Below, one piece after another: positions 45,586-54,428 of a stretch of DNA of 64,000 nt. The notes below the pieces were generated by a model, which worked only from the letters and a program-made list of their open reading frames with translations, had not been told where the DNA came from and searched no databases. The translations under genes were made by a program, and so were the position numbers. Numbering within the stretch: position 1 is the stretch's first letter; each line of letters opens with the position of its first letter. The stretch covers positions 3,373,501-3,437,500 of the forward strand of contig NZ_CP083757.1 in NCBI RefSeq assembly GCF_020149935.1, in the 5' to 3' direction. Source of the stretch: Marinilongibacter aquaticus. GTDB lineage: Bacteria; Bacteroidota; Bacteroidia; Cytophagales; Spirosomataceae.

Positions 45586-47327
45586 GGTTTTTGTATCAAC
45601 AACGATTTCAGGGCAATCTCTTGAGCCACTTTGGGCTTTGGTGAGCTCAGACTGATAGTGTGTATGCCAGGGCTAATCGTAAAATTTCCCAAATCCAACT
45701 TTCCCCAAGCTGATTTTTCATAAGCCTCTTTCCTTGGAATTCGGTCGGGACTATCGAGAAAACCAAAGTCAACGGCTTGTGTGACGGAGGCTTTGCATAC
45801 GGTTTCACCGTCAATTTTTAGGACAATTTCGCTACCAATGCTGGCTGAATTGCAGGTGAATTGTATTGCTGCCTTTCTTTGGGTCGTCTGCTTGCTTTCG
45901 ACCAACCATTGTATTTCGTCTTGGCTTCCAGACCAGTTTATCAACCAATCATGGGCCCAGCCGTGGCCTTCTTCAAAGCGGATATTGCCTTTGAATTGCG
46001 ACTCATAGCTTGGAAGTGCTACATGATCAAAATCCAGTCGAATGGGTTTCGTGGCTTCAAAATAGCCGCTGTTTTCATTGAACCAAGTATTGTATACGTC
46101 GAGAAATTGGCGGGTCAAATCTTGCTTGTCGCCAGAGATATCCTGTTTTTGGCTCGGGTCATGTTGCATGTCATACAATTCTGGTTTATCCTTTTTCAGT
46201 ACGAAACGATATTGCAGCGTGCGTAGGGCTCCCGGTTTATTGTGTAACACTTTATCAAGGAATGCGACATGGGAAAACAATGTTCTTTCCGGGATTTCCT
46301 TTTCTTCGACCAATACTTGAGCGAGGTCTATTCCGTCAATTGGGCGAGTGGCGATAGGGTTTAATCCGCAAAGCGAGCTCAAAGTGGGGTAGAGGTCAAT
46401 ATGGGCTGCAAGGCCATCAATTTTCCTTTCCGCTGGGATGTGTCCGGGCCAACGAAAAATACAAGGTACACGCACTCCGCCTTCGTCTACATGGCCTTTT
46501 ATCCCTTTCATTTCTCCATTGTATCGTTCGCCGTTTGGTCCATTGTCTGTAAGGAAAATGACAATGGTGTTTTGGCTCAGGCCATTGTCTTCTAAGCTTT
46601 GCAAGAGCTTGGCAATGTTGTCGTCCACGTTTTCTACAAGCCCATAAACGGCCGCATTGCGGTCGTCCAGGCCTTTTTCTTTGTACTTGTTGAAATATTT
46701 GTCGGGTACTTGAAAAGGGCTGTGCGGAGCATTGAAAGGAACATAGCAAAAGAATGGCTTATCCTTTTTTCTTTGCATGAAGTCGATTGCTTTGGCGGTC
46801 AGGAAATCTGTGATAAAACCCGAAGATTTTATCTGCGAATCTGCACTGTCTAAGGTGGTGTTGAAATAATTGCTCCAATGGCCCGCACAAAAGCCGATAA
46901 ATTCATCAAACCCTTGATCGGTAGGGCGATTGGGGTGATGAGAGCCGTTGTGCCATTTCCCAAATATACCTGTGCTGTAGCCGTTGCTTTTGAAGAGTTC
47001 GGCCAAGGTGCTTTCTCCTTCATCCATTATTTCGAGGCCGTTTGAAACTGAAGTGACACCAGTTTTCAAGTGATATCGCCCGGTAAGAATGGAAGCTCGG
47101 GAAGGTGCACAAAGCGGCGATACATAAAAGCGTTCGAATTCTGCACCTTCTGCCGCCAATTGATTCAATGTCGGCGTTTCAATAAATGGATTGCCGTGGG
47201 ATTGCATATCGCCCCAGCCTTGATCGTCGGTGAGGATCAAAAGTACGTTTGGCGGTTTTGGGGACTCATTTTTGCAGGAAAATAAGCAAGATATAAAGGC
47301 TAGGAATAGTAGAGACTTATAGGGCAT
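45582..47327 (-). CDS. Sulfatase (S1 type), lipoprotein
   Basis: 581 residues. The lipoprotein signal ends near SCLFSC (about residue 18). The sulfatase domain spans about 25-420: metal ligands D34-D35 (LLILTDDQGWGDMQSHG), the formylglycine precursor C73 in PLC73APSRASILTGRY, IFGKWHNGSHHPN and VIFLTDNGPNGERYNG. A C-terminal beta-domain of about 140 residues may bind substrate or close the active site. It would remove sulfate esters from a glycan; a maturase is not in the window. Confidence 0.93.
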   Translation of the reverse strand: MPYKSLLFLAFISCLFSCKNESPKPPNVLLILTDDQGWGDMQSHGNPFIETPTLNQLAAEGAEFERFYVSPLCAPSRASILTGRYHLKTGVTSVSNGLEIMDEGESTLAELFKSNGYSTGIFGKWHNGSHHPNRPTDQGFDEFIGFCAGHWSNYFNTTLDSADSQIKSSGFITDFLTAKAIDFMQRKKDKPFFCYVPFNAPHSPFQVPDKYFNKYKEKGLDDRNAAVYGLVENVDDNIAKLLQSLEDNGLSQNTIVIFLTDNGPNGERYNGEMKGIKGHVDEGGVRVPCIFRWPGHIPAERKIDGLAAHIDLYPTLSSLCGLNPIATRPIDGIDLAQVLVEEKEIPERTLFSHVAFLDKVLHNKPGALRTLQYRFVLKKDKPELYDMQHDPSQKQDISGDKQDLTRQFLDVYNTWFNENSGYFEATKPIRLDFDHVALPSYESQFKGNIRFEEGHGWAHDWLINWSGSQDEIQWLVESKQTTQRKAAIQFTCNSASIGSEIVLKIDGETVCKASVTQAVDFGFLDSPDRIPRKEAYEKSAWGKLDLGNFTISPGIHTISLSSPKPKVAQEIALKSLLIQKP

Positions 47328-47373
47328 CGACGGGCTTTTTTTTAAAGATAGCCAATCTTGCCGAGCATAAAAC

Positions 47374-47401
47374 GATAACAGGGCCAGAAGGCCCCGTTAT
47401 C
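47374..47401 (-). terminator. Hairpin after the M16 peptidase gene
   Basis: Twelve-base arms (47374-47385 and 47390-47401) pair with one A/C mismatch around loop AGAA. It is 20 bp beyond the minus-strand stop at 47422. The following T-run is short. Confidence 0.7.
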
Positions 47402-47421
47402 ATTCAAAAAATGGATGGTTT

Positions 47422-50214
47422 CTATTCGGGCAATAAAACGGCTTTAATTAAGTTTTTGCCACTCAGGTAGCTTTCGGCCGCTTTTTGCGTAGACTTCACC
47501 GAAATCTGATTCAAGTGCTCTTCGAGTTTCAGCAGGTAATCCAGATTTTCCTCGTTCAGTGTGTATACACTCAAGGTGTTTGACCAGAAACGGTTGGTTT
47601 TCAGGGCTTCCTGAATGTCCAATTTTTCTTCGGCCACGTATTTCTCAATATCGCTTTCTTCGGCACCTTGCTTTTTGATTTTCTCGATTTCCTGCATCGT
47701 GATACCGATCAGTTTATCCACGTTGGCAGGGGCACAGGCAAAACGCACGGTAACCACATAGCGTGCTTCGGGGAATTCTTCGACATTGCTCACCACGCGA
47801 GGCGAATACACGCCGCTTTCTTCTTCGCGTAACTTTTCAATAAGTTTCAAACCTAAAATATTGGCTACCGCATTGATTTGCAGCTTTTCAGCTTTGCTGC
47901 CATCGTACGTTCCGGTGAAGTTCAATACCACGCTGGCTTTGTCTTCGCTGCCTTTGTGTACGGTCTTTTCTATTTGTCCGGTGGGCGGATTGTTTGGCCG
48001 AATAACATAGTTTTCTTCCGAATCTTTTACCGGCAAAGAGGCAATGTATTTTTCGATCAAAGGAATAATTTCTTTTTCTTCGAAACTTCCCACAATCGTA
48101 AAGATGAAGTCATTTGCGTCGGCAAAACGGTCGGCATAGAGGTGAAGAGCCTTTTCAGGATTTATGCCTTCAATTCGGGCCACAGAAATGGGTTCGGCAC
48201 GGTAGCTGTAATTGCCCATCACCAATTGCAAGGTGTCGTTGAAAACCTTTTCCGGAGTTGGCGTGGCGTTCAAAGCCCGTACGGCATCTTTCTGGTTGTT
48301 CAAAAAGCCTGTTACGGCTTCATTATCGAAACGATGAGTAGTGAAACGTAGGTGAATTTGCTGAAAGGTGGTTTCGAGGTCTTTTGCCGCCGAACTGGCC
48401 GAAAGCCCTTCGGTATTTTCGCCCACGTAAACAGAAACGCGTGAAATCTTGTCGCTCAAATACTTTAGAAGTTGGATGTTCGAGAAATTGCCCAATCCCG
48501 AAACTTGTGCGATTACTGAGCTTACCGAAGCGTCGTCGTATGCATTGTCTTCGTACAAATTGCTTCCGCCTTTGCTCGTGGCGTTGATCAATATTTCATC
48601 GTTCTTGAAGTCGGTGGGTTTCAACACCACTTTAATCCCGTTGCTCAATGAGAGGGCACTAATGCCCAAGGCTTCAATGTGTTTTGTGCTTAAAACCTTT
48701 CCTGCTTTGGGCTCTTCTTTCATCAGCGGTTCGTTGGCGGCATCGTCTACATAGGCCGTGATCTCCGTGTTTTTATCGTTTACCCATGCGATCAATTGTT
48801 TCTCGCTGGGCAATTGGGCTTTGGCACTTTCAGGAGCCAATAACACAACGGTTCGGCTTTGGCTTTTGAAAAGCTCTTTTACCAATGCATTGATCTCCGA
48901 TAAGCTGATTTCGTTGAGGTGTTTTTTTGCGAAATCCAAATCGAATTCGATTGAGGTCATGGGCACGTTGTCCAAAAAGCAGCTCGTCAATTCAGAGACA
49001 AAGGCTTGGGAATTTGTTTTGTCTTTTTCATTGAATTGCTTTTCCAAGCCGCTCATATACTGGTTTTTGGCCCTGTCGAGTTCGCTTTGGGTAAAACCAA
49101 ACTGCTCGGCTCTCTGGTTTTCATCCATTACCGCTTTCAAGGCTCTTTCAATGTTGTTGTCTTTGGCCACGGCCAATACAGTTAGGGCATTTACATCGCC
49201 AAGAAAACCGCCGTAATTGCTCAATCCGAATTGGAAGGGTGGATCGGCTTTTTGGAGCAATTCTTGCAAACGCGTACTCATCATTGTGTTGAACAAAGAG
49301 TAGGCGGTCTGACGCAGTCTGTCTGCTCCCGTTTTCTCCAAAAGCTGCGGTACTTTGTTGTAGACTTGCACCAAAGTATAAGGCTGTTCTTTGTCGGTGA
49401 TAACCACCGCATTGGTGCTGTCTACAATCGGGATTTTGTATTCGGTTCTTTCAGGGCTTTTTGAGCCGGCGGGAATGGAAGCAAAATATTTTTGAATGAA
49501 TCCTTCGACCATCTTCACATCGAAATCGCCAACGGCTACAATGGCTTCAAGGTCGGGTCGATACCATTTCTTGTGAAAATTTTCGATACTGGAATAGTCG
49601 AAATTCTTGAGGTTTTCGTCGGTGCCGATCGGCAGGCGATGGGCGTATTGCGAACCTGCCAATACCGCAGGAATCAATTGGTCGCGTATACGCGATTGTG
49701 CTCCTTTGCCCAAGCGTGATTCTTCGAGTACTACGCCGCGTTCTTTGTCGATCTCTTCGTGATCTAAACTGGCTTTGTTGGCCCAGTCGGAAAGCACAAG
49801 GAAGAATTTTTCGAATTTGTCCAAAGTATCCGTAGGTACGGGCAGCATGTATACCGTTTCGTCGAATCCGGTATAGGCGTTCAAATCGGCTCCGAATTTC
49901 AAGCCTGCTTTTTGAAGAAAATCGACAAGCTCATTTTTTGGGAAATTTTTGGTGCCGTTGAATTGCATGTGCTCCAAGAAGTGAGCTAAGCCGAGTTCGT
50001 CTTCCGTTTCGAGTACCGATCCGGCGTGTACAACCAAGCGAAGCTGGGCTCTGTTTTTGGGTTCTTCATTGTGTCGGATATAATAGCGAAGGCCATTGGC
50101 CAATTGACCCACCTTTACCTGAGGATCCATGGGTAGAGGATTCTGGAGGTCGGTTTGGGCAAGAACCTGTAGGCTGAAAAGGCACAAGCTTGCGAGATAA
50201 AGGAGTTTTTTCAT
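47422..50214 (-). CDS. Secreted M16-family zinc peptidase (pitrilysin type)
   Basis: 930 residues from ATG 50214, which begins the signal peptide MKKLLYLASLCLFSLQVLAQ; an upstream in-frame ATG at 50256 adds 14 polar residues. The inverted zinc motif is H78-F-L-E81-H82 (GLAHFLEHMQFNGTKNFP), with the third ligand in the ERGVVLEESRL region. Two M16 halves are present (the second without HxxEH), as in periplasmic peptidases of Bacteroidota. Degrades peptides in the envelope. Confidence 0.93.
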   Translation of the reverse strand: MKKLLYLASLCLFSLQVLAQTDLQNPLPMDPQVKVGQLANGLRYYIRHNEEPKNRAQLRLVVHAGSVLETEDELGLAHFLEHMQFNGTKNFPKNELVDFLQKAGLKFGADLNAYTGFDETVYMLPVPTDTLDKFEKFFLVLSDWANKASLDHEEIDKERGVVLEESRLGKGAQSRIRDQLIPAVLAGSQYAHRLPIGTDENLKNFDYSSIENFHKKWYRPDLEAIVAVGDFDVKMVEGFIQKYFASIPAGSKSPERTEYKIPIVDSTNAVVITDKEQPYTLVQVYNKVPQLLEKTGADRLRQTAYSLFNTMMSTRLQELLQKADPPFQFGLSNYGGFLGDVNALTVLAVAKDNNIERALKAVMDENQRAEQFGFTQSELDRAKNQYMSGLEKQFNEKDKTNSQAFVSELTSCFLDNVPMTSIEFDLDFAKKHLNEISLSEINALVKELFKSQSRTVVLLAPESAKAQLPSEKQLIAWVNDKNTEITAYVDDAANEPLMKEEPKAGKVLSTKHIEALGISALSLSNGIKVVLKPTDFKNDEILINATSKGGSNLYEDNAYDDASVSSVIAQVSGLGNFSNIQLLKYLSDKISRVSVYVGENTEGLSASSAAKDLETTFQQIHLRFTTHRFDNEAVTGFLNNQKDAVRALNATPTPEKVFNDTLQLVMGNYSYRAEPISVARIEGINPEKALHLYADRFADANDFIFTIVGSFEEKEIIPLIEKYIASLPVKDSEENYVIRPNNPPTGQIEKTVHKGSEDKASVVLNFTGTYDGSKAEKLQINAVANILGLKLIEKLREEESGVYSPRVVSNVEEFPEARYVVTVRFACAPANVDKLIGITMQEIEKIKKQGAEESDIEKYVAEEKLDIQEALKTNRFWSNTLSVYTLNEENLDYLLKLEEHLNQISVKSTQKAAESYLSGKNLIKAVLLPE

Positions 50215-50324
50215 TTTGGTAATTTTAGTGCCCGAGTGGACAATGTCATCGTACAAATCTAAGATTTCCGATTGAACTTGGGGCTTTGTGGGATACTTTG
50301 CTTTGTTAAAATTCGTGAACGGAT

Positions 50325-50867
50325 TTATTTGAATGTGTAGAATACGCCGAATGCTGCATTGTTGCTCAATGCAGCATTCAGGTTGAAAGCGGTGTACAAA
50401 TCATTGGTTTGGAAATTCATATTTGCTGAACCGAAGCTGGCGGTAAGCAGAAAATGTGTTTTAAGGTGATACATAAAGCGTAGGGGAGAAGCAGAGGCTT
50501 GCACGCTCAGTCCCGATACATTGCCTGCTTGAACCAGAACGGAGCCACCGATATAGGGAGCAAGATAGAGTTTCTCGATGATGGGCAAAAATTTGCCGAA
50601 TTGTACTGCTGGACCAATTTCATATTGTCCATTACTTTGGTTCAGGTAATTGAAGGTACCGCCAAAGGCCAAGTATTTGTTGTTTTCTTTTACTTTTCCG
50701 TAAAGGATAGAGGCCTGCACTTGATTGTAATTGTTTATGTAATCGCTGTTGAGTGTGGTCAGATTTATGTTGAGGTTGGCATTGATTATTTTACTGCCCG
50801 GAAGATCTTGCCCGTATGAAAATTGGCAAATCAGGAATGTGATAAGGAGTAGTGTGTACTTTTTCAT
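50325..50867 (-). CDS. Hypothetical outer-membrane protein
   Basis: 180 residues from ATG 50867 (signal peptide MKKYTLLLITFLICQFSYGQ). Mature part has amphipathic strands typical of a small barrel: KIINANLNINLTTLNSDYIN, YLAFGGTFNYLNQSNGQYEI, NAAFGVFYTFK at the C-terminus ending near an aromatic residue. Not assigned to a family. Its stop is about 110 bp from the start of the M16 gene on the same strand. Confidence 0.65.
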   Translation of the reverse strand: MKKYTLLLITFLICQFSYGQDLPGSKIINANLNINLTTLNSDYINNYNQVQASILYGKVKENNKYLAFGGTFNYLNQSNGQYEIGPAVQFGKFLPIIEKLYLAPYIGGSVLVQAGNVSGLSVQASASPLRFMYHLKTHFLLTASFGSANMNFQTNDLYTAFNLNAALSNNAAFGVFYTFK

Positions 50868-50927
50868 AGGATTGAATTTGAGCAATTTAAATACAGATGT
50901 AAAAATAGAAAAGAAGGCCTTGGACAC

Positions 50928-50964
50928 AAAAAAAGTTCTTGCTTTGTGGGCAAGAACTTTTTTT
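50928..50964 (-). terminator. Terminator of the GH20 gene
   Basis: AAAAAAAGTTCTTGC (50928-50942) pairs with GCAAGAACTTTTTTT (50950-50964) around a seven-base loop. Strong stem with A/T runs on both sides, usable from both strands. It lies 17 bp beyond the GH20 stop. Confidence 0.88.
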
Positions 50965-50981
50965 TCGGTCAGAAAGGGGAT

Positions 50982-52868
50982 TTATTTCACACGCTTTTCG
51001 AGGTCTTCACGCGGAATAATCAATTCGCGGCCAATGGCACGCCCATTTCGGAACGATTGGGTTCGTAAATTGAATTTTCCTTCCGGAATTTCGAACGGTC
51101 CGCTGTAGCGTGTGCCGAAATTCACAGGGTAAGTGTTGTCTATGGTGTAGAACATTTCCACATTTTGCACATGATTTTCCAATGTGCACATCAGCTTGTC
51201 GCCTTCTTTTTTCAGGCTTACGATCGGTTCGTAAACGGCGGTCGAAATGTTTGTTTCAGAAGCTTTGAATCGGGAAAATGCCGACTCTGTACGGTTGATG
51301 AAACTGTTCCAATCTTTAGCTTCTTTTTGGCTCCAACCAATTTCAGCCAAGGCCAAAGCCCGTGGGTAGGTCATGTACATGGCGAATTGCAGGGTGGGCA
51401 CCACTTCGGTCCACAAGTTGCCTTGCAAGCCCAAAATGTATTTTGCATCCACCTCATCAGGGATAGGCTCAAAGGAATATGTTTTTTCCAAAGAAAGGTC
51501 GGCGTAAATGGGATTTTCCACGCTTTTGTCGCCTTGGGTATAGTCAAGATAAGCGTAGGTTGTGGGCGACATCACTACATTGTGCCCCAATTTCGCGGCT
51601 TCTATTCCTCCTTTCATGCCTCTCCAGCTCATTACAGCCGCATTTTCGGCCAAGCCTCCCTCAAGAATTTCATCCCAACCTATCATCTTTTTCCCTTTGC
51701 TGTTGATGATTTTCTCGACACGTTTCACAAAATAGCTCTGCAATTCATGCGTATTCTTAATGTTGTTTTTCTTCATGAATTTCTGCACTTGCGGGCTTTT
51801 TTCCCAAAAGCCGTGGTAGCATTCGTCGCCGCCCATATGAATGTATTCGCCGGGGAACAAGGCTGCGATTTCCGTGAATACTTTATCGACAAAACTGTAC
51901 ACGTTTTCATCCGTCGGGTTCAAGGTATTTTCAATGAGCATATCGAAAGTGCCGTCGTCATGCCATTCGGCAAATTTCGCTCCGGGGTTTACGAATTTAG
52001 GCTCCTTGTTTACCGAAAGTTCGGGATAGGCGGCCAATGCGGCCATACTGTGACCCGGCATGTCGACTTCGGGTACAATGGTGATGTTTCTTTCCGCCGC
52101 GTAGGCGATCACATCTTTGATTTGTTCTTGGGTATAAAAACCGCCATATGTAGCTTTTTCGCCTTCTTTTGGATAAGATCGGGTTTCGCCGAAAGAGCCG
52201 TTTCTGGGTACTCGCCAAGCTCCAACTTCTGTTAGTTTTGGCAAAGATTTGATTTCCACTCTCCATCCTTCGTCGTCGGTGAGGTGCCAATGGAAAACAT
52301 TGAATTTGTATTGGGCCATTTTGTCGAGGTAGGCTTTTACTTCATCGACTGTGAAAAAGTGTCTGCTGACATCGAGCATAAGGCCACGCCAAGCGAAACG
52401 CGGGTAATCGGTAATTTTACAGCCGTTTAGCATGCCCAATCCTGGGTTGTTCTTGGATTCGAATTCGTTTGGCAAAAGTTGACGCAAAGTCTGCAATCCA
52501 TAGAAAATACCGGCCGGTTTGTTGGCTTGGATCGCAATTTCATTTTCTTTCACTTCCAAAGTGTAGCCCTCGTTCGCCAACTCGGATTTGTCAATCAGGC
52601 TGACAATAATGGCCCGTTTTGTATTGCTGGGCGATTCTACTTTTTCGTGCGTCAACGAAATGCTCGATTTCTTCAGGAAATCCTCAAAAACGGAAACATA
52701 TTTTGCTACATCCGCATTGTCGGTTCGTACATCAAAGGCCACCGAATTGTCCAACATAAAGAAGGCATCCGTGGTCTCAAACTTTGCAGGGGCAGGTATA
52801 AGGTTGTTTTGTGCGTATACATTGGTAAGGCACAAAAGGCCGCAGAGCAGACTGAGAAGGGTTTTCAT
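50982..52868 (-). CDS. Secreted GH20 beta-N-acetylhexosaminidase
   Basis: 628 residues with a signal peptide (cleavage near VYAQ). An N-terminal GH20b domain (about 22-150) precedes the catalytic barrel: RFAWRGLMLDVSRHFFTVDE, FNVFHWHLTDDEGWRVEI, and the catalytic pair D348-E349 in HMGGDECYHGFW. The C-terminal ~100 residues form a small beta-domain. It releases GlcNAc or GalNAc from chitin-type or glycoprotein glycans. It is not linked to the PTS operon (46 kb away) but could feed the same pathway. Confidence 0.95.
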   Translation of the reverse strand: MKTLLSLLCGLLCLTNVYAQNNLIPAPAKFETTDAFFMLDNSVAFDVRTDNADVAKYVSVFEDFLKKSSISLTHEKVESPSNTKRAIIVSLIDKSELANEGYTLEVKENEIAIQANKPAGIFYGLQTLRQLLPNEFESKNNPGLGMLNGCKITDYPRFAWRGLMLDVSRHFFTVDEVKAYLDKMAQYKFNVFHWHLTDDEGWRVEIKSLPKLTEVGAWRVPRNGSFGETRSYPKEGEKATYGGFYTQEQIKDVIAYAAERNITIVPEVDMPGHSMAALAAYPELSVNKEPKFVNPGAKFAEWHDDGTFDMLIENTLNPTDENVYSFVDKVFTEIAALFPGEYIHMGGDECYHGFWEKSPQVQKFMKKNNIKNTHELQSYFVKRVEKIINSKGKKMIGWDEILEGGLAENAAVMSWRGMKGGIEAAKLGHNVVMSPTTYAYLDYTQGDKSVENPIYADLSLEKTYSFEPIPDEVDAKYILGLQGNLWTEVVPTLQFAMYMTYPRALALAEIGWSQKEAKDWNSFINRTESAFSRFKASETNISTAVYEPIVSLKKEGDKLMCTLENHVQNVEMFYTIDNTYPVNFGTRYSGPFEIPEGKFNLRTQSFRNGRAIGRELIIPREDLEKRVK

Positions 52869-52936
52869 TCTTGTGATTGATTATTGATGAATAAAAATAT
52901 TAATTTTTTTGAAAAATACTGTGTCTTTTGGTTTCA

Positions 52937-53692
52937 CTACCTGAAAAGGATCAAAATGGCCCCGATAAGCGTCAAACCCAAAATCAAGCGTCTATAATTT
53001 GTGTTTTGAATACGTTTTACGATCCGCACACCGATATAAAATCCAAGGCCGATAAAAGGCAAAAGAATAAGATCGGTGTACAGGCTGTGGGTATTGATGG
53101 TTTTCCAGGAAAAGACATGGAAGGGGATTTTGAAGAAATTCACAATGAGGAAGAGCCAGGAAACAGTACCGATAAACTCATTTTTTGGGAATTTGAGTAC
53201 CAAAAAGTAGATGTTCGAGAAAGCTCCAGCCAAATTGCCGAGCATGGTCGTAAAGCCGGATATCAGGCCCATTAAACTCGAAAACCAGCCCGCTTTGGGC
53301 AATTTGTAATCTTGGTTTCTTTCCAACCAAAACATAATGCCGACGGCTGTCAGAATAATTACCGCCATGATTTGTTTGAAAAGCGTCTCGTTAATTTCTT
53401 TCCCTACAAACCACCCCACGAAAACTCCGACGATGATCCAAGGTAAAAGCAAACGGAAATGGGTCCAATTGGCGTGGCGGTTGTAATACAAAACGGCCAA
53501 AATGTCGGCTGCACACAAAAGGGGCAAGACAATGCCGGTGGAGGCTCGGGAGGTAAATACCAAAGCCATAATCGTGACATTCATGGCATCGATGCCGCGG
53601 AGGCCCGCCTTGGAGAGTCCAATGCAGGTGCTGGCCAAAAATACGAGGACCCACTCAATTGGGGAATGGGAGGATAGGATTGATTCGATCAA
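52937..53692 (-). CDS. TauE/SafE-family membrane transporter
   Basis: 251 residues with about eight transmembrane segments. Family features: FLASTCIGLSKAGLRGIDAM near the N-terminus and GFTTMLGNLAGAFSNIYFLV in the second repeat. Members export sulfite, sulfoacetate or related organosulfur anions; the substrate here is unknown. Single gene. Confidence 0.88.
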   Translation of the reverse strand: MIESILSSHSPIEWVLVFLASTCIGLSKAGLRGIDAMNVTIMALVFTSRASTGIVLPLLCAADILAVLYYNRHANWTHFRLLLPWIIVGVFVGWFVGKEINETLFKQIMAVIILTAVGIMFWLERNQDYKLPKAGWFSSLMGLISGFTTMLGNLAGAFSNIYFLVLKFPKNEFIGTVSWLFLIVNFFKIPFHVFSWKTINTHSLYTDLILLPFIGLGFYIGVRIVKRIQNTNYRRLILGLTLIGAILILFR

Positions 53693-53798
53693 AGAAATAC
53701 TGTTTTTTCAAAGTTAAGCGAATTTATGGTTTGGGAAATAAATTGGGCACAGGATAAGCAAAGGGGCTTAAAATGAAGGATTAAGGAATTTATATTTC

Positions 53799-54260
53799 CT
53801 ATTCATCCAAAATACTGACCTGCTTTACTTCTTTCACCACAAACTGGCTTTGGGTATTCGCGATATTGGGTAAAATGGAGAGCTTGTGCAAGATAAAATC
53901 TTTGTACTCGTCCATGTCGGATACGATTATTTTCAAGAGGAAATCCGATCCGCCCGAAATGCAATAACATTCGATCACTTCTGGAAGGGTTTGCACGTCT
54001 TTTTCAAACCTTTCCAGAAACTCAAACGCATGCTCTTTCAGGCTGACATTGCAAAAAACCAGAAGGTTGCGGTTTAGCTTTTTCCGGTTCAATTCAATGG
54101 TGTATTTTTCAATGACCCCATCACGTCGCAGGCGTTTTACCCTTTCGTGTACGGGGGTGGTGGTAAGGTGCAATGCGGCGGCAATTTCTTTGTTCGTGGC
54201 CAAGCCGTCTTTCACGAGTAGTTTGAGTATTTTTAAATCTACCGGATCGATATGTTCCAT
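53799..54260 (-). CDS. Lrp/AsnC-family transcriptional regulator
   Basis: 153 residues. N-terminal helix-turn-helix (VDLKILKLLVKDGLATNKEI then HLTTTPVHERVKRLRRDGVI) and a C-terminal RAM/ligand domain (ECYCISGGSDFLLKIIVSDM). Usually senses amino acids. Its target is not visible here; the two flanking genes are unrelated by function. Confidence 0.93.
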   Translation of the reverse strand: MEHIDPVDLKILKLLVKDGLATNKEIAAALHLTTTPVHERVKRLRRDGVIEKYTIELNRKKLNRNLLVFCNVSLKEHAFEFLERFEKDVQTLPEVIECYCISGGSDFLLKIIVSDMDEYKDFILHKLSILPNIANTQSQFVVKEVKQVSILDE

Positions 54261-54292
54261 AGAATAATTTCCTATTCAGTGGTAAAAATAAA

Positions 54293-54313
54293 GCCCCGCT
54301 TAGAAAGCAGGGC
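54293..54313 (-). terminator. Terminator of lysS
   Basis: GCCCCGCTT (54293-54301) and AAGCAGGGC (54305-54313) pair with one C/A mismatch and a three-base loop. On the minus strand a T-rich run follows. It lies between the lysS stop and the lrp start. Confidence 0.7.
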
Positions 54314-54428
54314 CTAATTTTAATTATTTTTTGGGATATTATTCTAATTCGGGTTTAAAATTTTCTACGTTTGGCCCTATCTCTGCTCATGCAGAAGACC
54401 GTTGGAAAATTATTCCCGCATTTCGAAA

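Noticed and set aside
51165-52235. Open frame of 356 codons antisense to the GH20 gene
   Set aside because: Phe-, His- and Arg-rich shadow of a clear GH20 coding sequence.
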